Below are positions 59,634 through 64,000 of a stretch of 64,000 bases of DNA, one piece after another. Both the position numbers and the translations under genes were made by a program. The notes beneath the pieces were generated by a model that saw only the letters and a program-made list of their open reading frames with translations, made no database searches and was not told the origin of the DNA. The stretch lies in contig MCFH01000049.1 in NCBI GenBank assembly GCA_002104945.1, positions 186,001-250,000 on the forward strand, in the 5' to 3' direction. Each line of letters starts with the position of its first letter. Position 1 is the stretch's first letter. This DNA comes from Piromyces finnis. Its lineage: Eukaryota; Neocallimastigomycota; Neocallimastigomycetes; Neocallimastigales; Neocallimastigaceae.

Positions 59634-61690
59634 TTTAAATGATAACTTACTTTTCGTGAAATTTTTTAATAAACTTTTTTTAAAATTTTAGAATTTATAA
59701 AAAAAAGAAAAATTAATAACAAAATGAAAATAGTTCTTTTCATATTTTTTGAATAAAAACTAAATATTATAAAATACTTGTCTTTTCTTTTTTTAAATTT
59801 TTATTATAGCAGAAATATTTTAAATCATTTTCTCTTTTTTATTATAGATCTTTTTTTTTTTTAAATTTCAATTTAATGTTTTCCATCTTTATAGGTTTAT
59901 TTTATTTTATTCTTTTTTTCTTATATTTTTTACATTTATTAAATAAATCCATTGAATTATAGTAATAATATAACATTAAAAGAAAAGAAAATATTCATAC
60001 CTTTTAACAACTCTTTGATTTTTTTTTTTTTTATTTTTTTTTTGTTTTTTTAGACAAAGAAGAGAAAAAGATTCTTTGAAGAAGAAATGAAGATTTAAAT
60101 TTGGAAAAACTCATTTAGGGATGATCCGTAAATTAATATAAATTAATTTATTGACATTATATATTAATTTATATTAATAAAATTTAATAAAATTTAATTA
60201 AATTAATTTATATTAAAAAAAAGATAATAAATCGATAAATTTAAAAAAAAAAAAAGTCTTAATTATTCATTTAATAATAGAATAAAATAGGTTTAATATT
60301 TTTTATTTCTTTATTATTAATCAATAGTGAATAGATATTTAAATACCATGATTATTATTGTTTAAATAGTATAGTTATTATTCATTAGTACTATCTTTAT
60401 CTTCTTTTTTTTATCTTTAGTTTTTAACCAATCAATTTCCGTCATCAAAATTAATTAATTAAAAATAAATTCTTTAATTTAAAAAAGAAATTCTTCAAAG
60501 AAGAGAAATTCTTGAAAAAGTACAATTCATTTTTAATGATAGCTGAGTTTTAAATAATATGAATAATAAAGAAATTATATTCATAATTATTCAAACGGTT
60601 AAGAATCATAAATAATAAATATTATTTCATTATTAAGAATACAGTATATTATTCTATATTCACTTTTTTTTATTTATGATATTTTATTTTTATTTGAAAT
60701 TTTGAACAATTCATTTCGTTAATAATATTAATTTTTATAAAATCAATAAAGATATTTTAAATGGATCTATACTACTCTAAATCTTGAAATTGAATAATTT
60801 TTGCAAATTGCTCATATTTATTGTAATTAAACTTTTTTTTAGTGTGGATTAAAAATATTTATTGTAATATACTAACTTTCATTTTTCATTAATCTTTCAT
60901 TTTCATTAGTATAAAAATTGAAATATAAACTATTTTTATACAACAATTAAATAATTGGAAATTCATTACCTGGTGGTGAATAGGCTTATAGAAACACTGT
61001 TACAAAGTAAATATTTTAATTGTCATTTAATTACTTGAATAATTTAAACATAGTAATATTTTACAGAAAATACAATCATTTGTATCACTTTTTTGGAAAA
61101 AATTGATAATTCTTTTAATAAAAAATTGAATTAATTCTATGTTATTTAAAAAGAAATTTCTTTTCAACTTAAAAAAAAAAGAAACCTTTTAAAATTGTTT
61201 TAAAATTTTAACAAATATTTAAAGGAAAAAATAATAAAATTACTAAACAACAGTTAATTATAAATATATATATATATATATTTATTTATTGTATTAATTT
61301 GAATTTTCAAGAAAATTTTATAAGATGGACTAATAATAAAATATGATTATTTTATTATTAAAAAACTTTATATTATAAAATTTATATTATATTTATTCAT
61401 AATCAAGTATCATAATGTTTTGTATTTTTTTTTCAGTTTTTTGAATATTTAACAAAAGTAAAATTTAATATATTCACCATTATTTTCATAATTCATTATA
61501 TTTTATTTAAAGTAATTTGAATTATATATATATATATAAAAGTATTATTTACTATTTACTAATATATTACTATATTATTAATTATTGAATTGGTAATCTG
61601 CATTACTTTCAAAATGGTGCTTTTTTTATGTTTATAGAATAATTCAAAAATAACAAATAATAGGAATACAGTATTTAAAATAACTATAAT
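59634..61690. other. Gene-poor spacer (2 kb)
   Basis: Largest gap inside the array. A/T-rich with T-runs at 60019-60033 and 59849-59860. No gene or LRR relic seen until 61.7 kb. Confidence 0.45.
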
Positions 61691-61818
61691 AATTCTTTTA
61701 TATTTAACTTCTTTATTTTTATTATTAAAAAGAATTAATAATAAAAAAATTATTAAATTGTAAAATACAATATTTCCAAACTAAACAAGTTTCCTAATTC
61801 GAGTGAATAAATCTAACA
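61691..61818 (-). pseudogene. LRR gene relic
   Basis: Bases 61698-61726 resemble the last LRR exon of the paralogues ('..KEIKKLNI'-like), and 61767-61818 resemble the second half of an LRR exon ('..LGNLFSLEIL') next to a GTA donor. Spacing fits two adjacent exons, but most of both is missing. It lies 380 bp downstream of LRR gene 14. Confidence 0.55.
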
Positions 61819-62197
61819 ATAAAAGTAAAGGAAGAAACTCGGTTTGATCTATTTTAATTCAATTGCTTTAAATAAACTCATTTTAGCTTAATAGTTTTGT
61901 GTTTATTTTTGTAGCTTATTCTACTATATATTATTTTTATTTATTTTATATACATTGTTTTACATTTAAATTCTGTATCTTTTAATTATTTAAAAAAGAA
62001 AATAGTTATCAAGTAACACTTTTCTTTTTTAAACTTTTAATATTATTATTTATTTTAATAATTAATTTTATTATAACAATACAATAATATTTCATTATAT
62101 AATAAATAAATTATTGAACAAAAAATATTCATTATTGTTTAAAAAAATATACATTATTAGAAATATGATAGTTTTGTATAATATTATTGCTAAAATT

Positions 62198-62470
62198 TTA
62201 ATTTTCACTTAATATTGATTCATCCTCAAATGTATTTACAAATGCATTTCCTGTGGAAATTGGTGCATTATTATTCATGTTATTAGTTCTTTTTTTGTTT
62301 TTCCTGAATACTTTTAAATATATTATCACCGATAACAGAATTATAAATACACTACCAACAATTAAAACGACAATTAATGAATTATAACCTTTATTAGTTT
62401 TTAACTGTGGATTATTAGAAAAATAACTTTTTATAAAAAAATATTGTTATGTACAAATTTTATATTAATA

Positions 62471-62551
<81 letters not shown>

Positions 62552-64000
62552 TAAATTTACAATTTTATATTTAATTTCTTGATTTCTTTTGGTATGGAGC
62601 CAGTTAAATTGTTATAAGATATAGATCTATTTTAAAATAAAAAACATATATAATTTATTAATTATTTTTTATATAATAGTTAAAAAAAAATCATATCAAT
62701 AATAAATATTTTTTTACAAAGTTTTTAATTTTGACAAATTTCCAAGTTCAGATGGTATAGAGCCAGTTAAACTATTATGTGATAAATTTCTTTTAAATAA
62801 CGACGATAATTAATATTATTAATTGAATATTATTTTTAAATAAATACATATTGATATATTAATTGAAAATAATTACAATTTTTTTAAATTATATAAATTT
62901 CCAAGTTCAGGTGGTATTGAATTGCTTAAATGATTTTCAGCTAAATTTCTATTTTTTTTTAGAAAAAAAAAAAATAAAATAAAAATATGACTTAATATTA
63001 AATATTATTAATTATTCTGTTAGAATAAAAAGTATAAGAGTATATAAAAGCAAATACAAATTCTCTAAATTTTTTAAATTTCCAAACTCAGGAGGTATAC
63101 CACCACTCATATTATTTGAATCAATTTCTCTTTAAATATATATATATAATAAATATATATTTTTAATATGTGAAAATTCGCTTTCAGAATAATTAATAAA
63201 ATATGTTAAGAATTGTTTACAAAGAATTTAGCTTCGAAAGTTTTCCGAGTTCAGAAGGTATTGAACCATTAAATTTATTTACAGATAAATCTCTAATTTA
63301 AAATAAAATAATAATAATAATAAATTAATAATTAATAAGTTAATATAAATGTATTATTAAATTAAATATATATTCAAATAATTACAATAATTCTAAATTT
63401 GATAATTTTTCAAGTTCAAGTGGAATAGGACCACTTAATTTATTTGCATTTAAATGTCTATTTCAAATGAAAATTAATAATTAGCAATAATAAAATATAA
63501 TCTTTTTATTTATTATTTCAGATTAGTTACAATGCTTTTAATTTTGATAATTTTCCCAAAGAGGAAGGGATAGTACCGGTTATATTACTAACAACAATTG
63601 ATCTTTTTAAAAAAATACATATATATAATTAATAAAGGTGAATTATATTTTTAATACGACAATATGTATATCTAGACAAACATACAATTCTTCTAAATTA
63701 GATAAGTTTCCAAGTTCTGGTGGTATTGAACCACTTATTCTCTCTCCTTTTATTTGTCTTTTTTTTAAATAAAAAAAAATTATAATAAATTTATATAATA
63801 TTTTCTAATATTTATGTAACAGTAATATTTATTATAATAATTACAGAAATGTTAAATTTGATAAATTCCCAATTTCAGGTGGTATAGGACCAAGTAATTT
63901 TAATGAATCAATATGTCTGTTTCAAATAATATTAAAATGGCCATTAATATATGTATTGATTTTTTTTTCTTTTTTCTTTTCTAATAATAAAAATATTTTA
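62198..64000 (-). CDS. LRR receptor-like membrane protein 14, 5' end outside window
   Basis: Exons seen: 63845-63916, 63686-63757, 63531-63602, 63386-63457, 63221-63292, 63058-63129, 62877-62948, 62718-62789, 62561-62626, 62198-62426, all open and phase 2. The signal peptide and cap exon must lie beyond 64000. The Ser-Ser repeat is at 63531-63602 ('GTIPSSLG'). The last exon begins 'YFSNNPQLKTNKG', has one helix, the 'KVFRKNKK' stop-transfer and the tail 'GNAFVNTFEDESILSEN', placing it with genes 2 and 3 although it sits at the far end of the array. Confidence 0.8.
62469..62551. repeat. (AAT)n microsatellite in the last intron of LRR gene 14
   Basis: About 27 uninterrupted copies, ending 9 nt before the donor of exon 62561-62626 on the - strand. 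Confidence 0.95.

Noticed and set aside
20364-63916. CRISPR-like array: similar ~40-nt blocks at ~100-180-bp spacing
   Set aside because: The blocks are the conserved halves of LRR exons, coding, phase-consistent and bounded by splice sites.
20067-64000. Kinase domain behind the LRR proteins
   Set aside because: Every final exon ends within about 20-45 residues after the membrane helix, and no kinase motif occurs on either strand of the array.

Overview
This window is nuclear DNA from an anaerobic gut fungus (Neocallimastigomycota, the Piromyces / Neocallimastix / Anaeromyces group). Three things point there: the extremely A+T-rich composition with long homopolymers and trinucleotide runs, short GT-AG introns, and a secreted GH48 cellulase ending in two CBM10-type fungal dockerins.

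Left part (1-20,000). The window opens inside a Cys-rich, scaffoldin-like protein gene (+ strand); its apparent stop at 1,308 lies in an intron and the gene really ends at 1,592. Next comes a long ankyrin-repeat gene (- strand) broken by about seven frameshifts and one nonsense codon. A small two-exon gene at 6.5-6.9 kb may encode a leader plus a Gly/Cys-rich peptide. A nearly complete non-LTR retrotransposon (LINE; 7,841-13,405, - strand) has one intact 1,508-aa endonuclease/reverse transcriptase ORF and sits between two blocks of the same (ACTAAT)n hexamer repeat. The GH48 cellulase (13,962-16,247, - strand) is intact, uses GC-richer codons than its surroundings, and has a compact hairpin upstream. 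About 3.7 kb without recognisable genes follows.

Right part (20,000-64,000). All genes here are on the - strand and form a tandem array of leucine-rich-repeat (LRR) genes. I count 13 gene models (11 apparently intact or running off the edge, 2 disrupted) plus three relics. The common plan is: signal peptide and a double-Cys LRR N-terminal cap in exon 1; then one 24-residue plant-type LRR per 72-nt exon, every intron in phase 2; a slightly shorter last LRR; and a final exon with an 'SNNPLL' juxtamembrane motif, one membrane helix and a short cytoplasmic tail. Two tail motifs recur ('SFGSENHP' and 'A[FY]VNTF[AE]D'). No kinase is present. One divergent member (56,158-59,633) has about 17 LRR exons and ends in a chitin-binding CBM18 domain instead of a membrane helix. 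The array is evolving fast: a recent ~1-kb near-identical duplication, a frameshift, a nonsense codon, a lost tail and decayed copies.

Inside the array a tRNA-headed SINE with a perfect 13-bp target duplication (36,209-36,784) is followed by an inverted, 5'-truncated second copy. Its tail shares a 41-nt block (37 matches) with the end of the LINE coding region, suggesting the LINE mobilises it. A decayed LINE fragment lies at about 55.0-55.8 kb.

Exon coordinates were worked out by hand from splice signals and reading frame; none was checked against transcripts.
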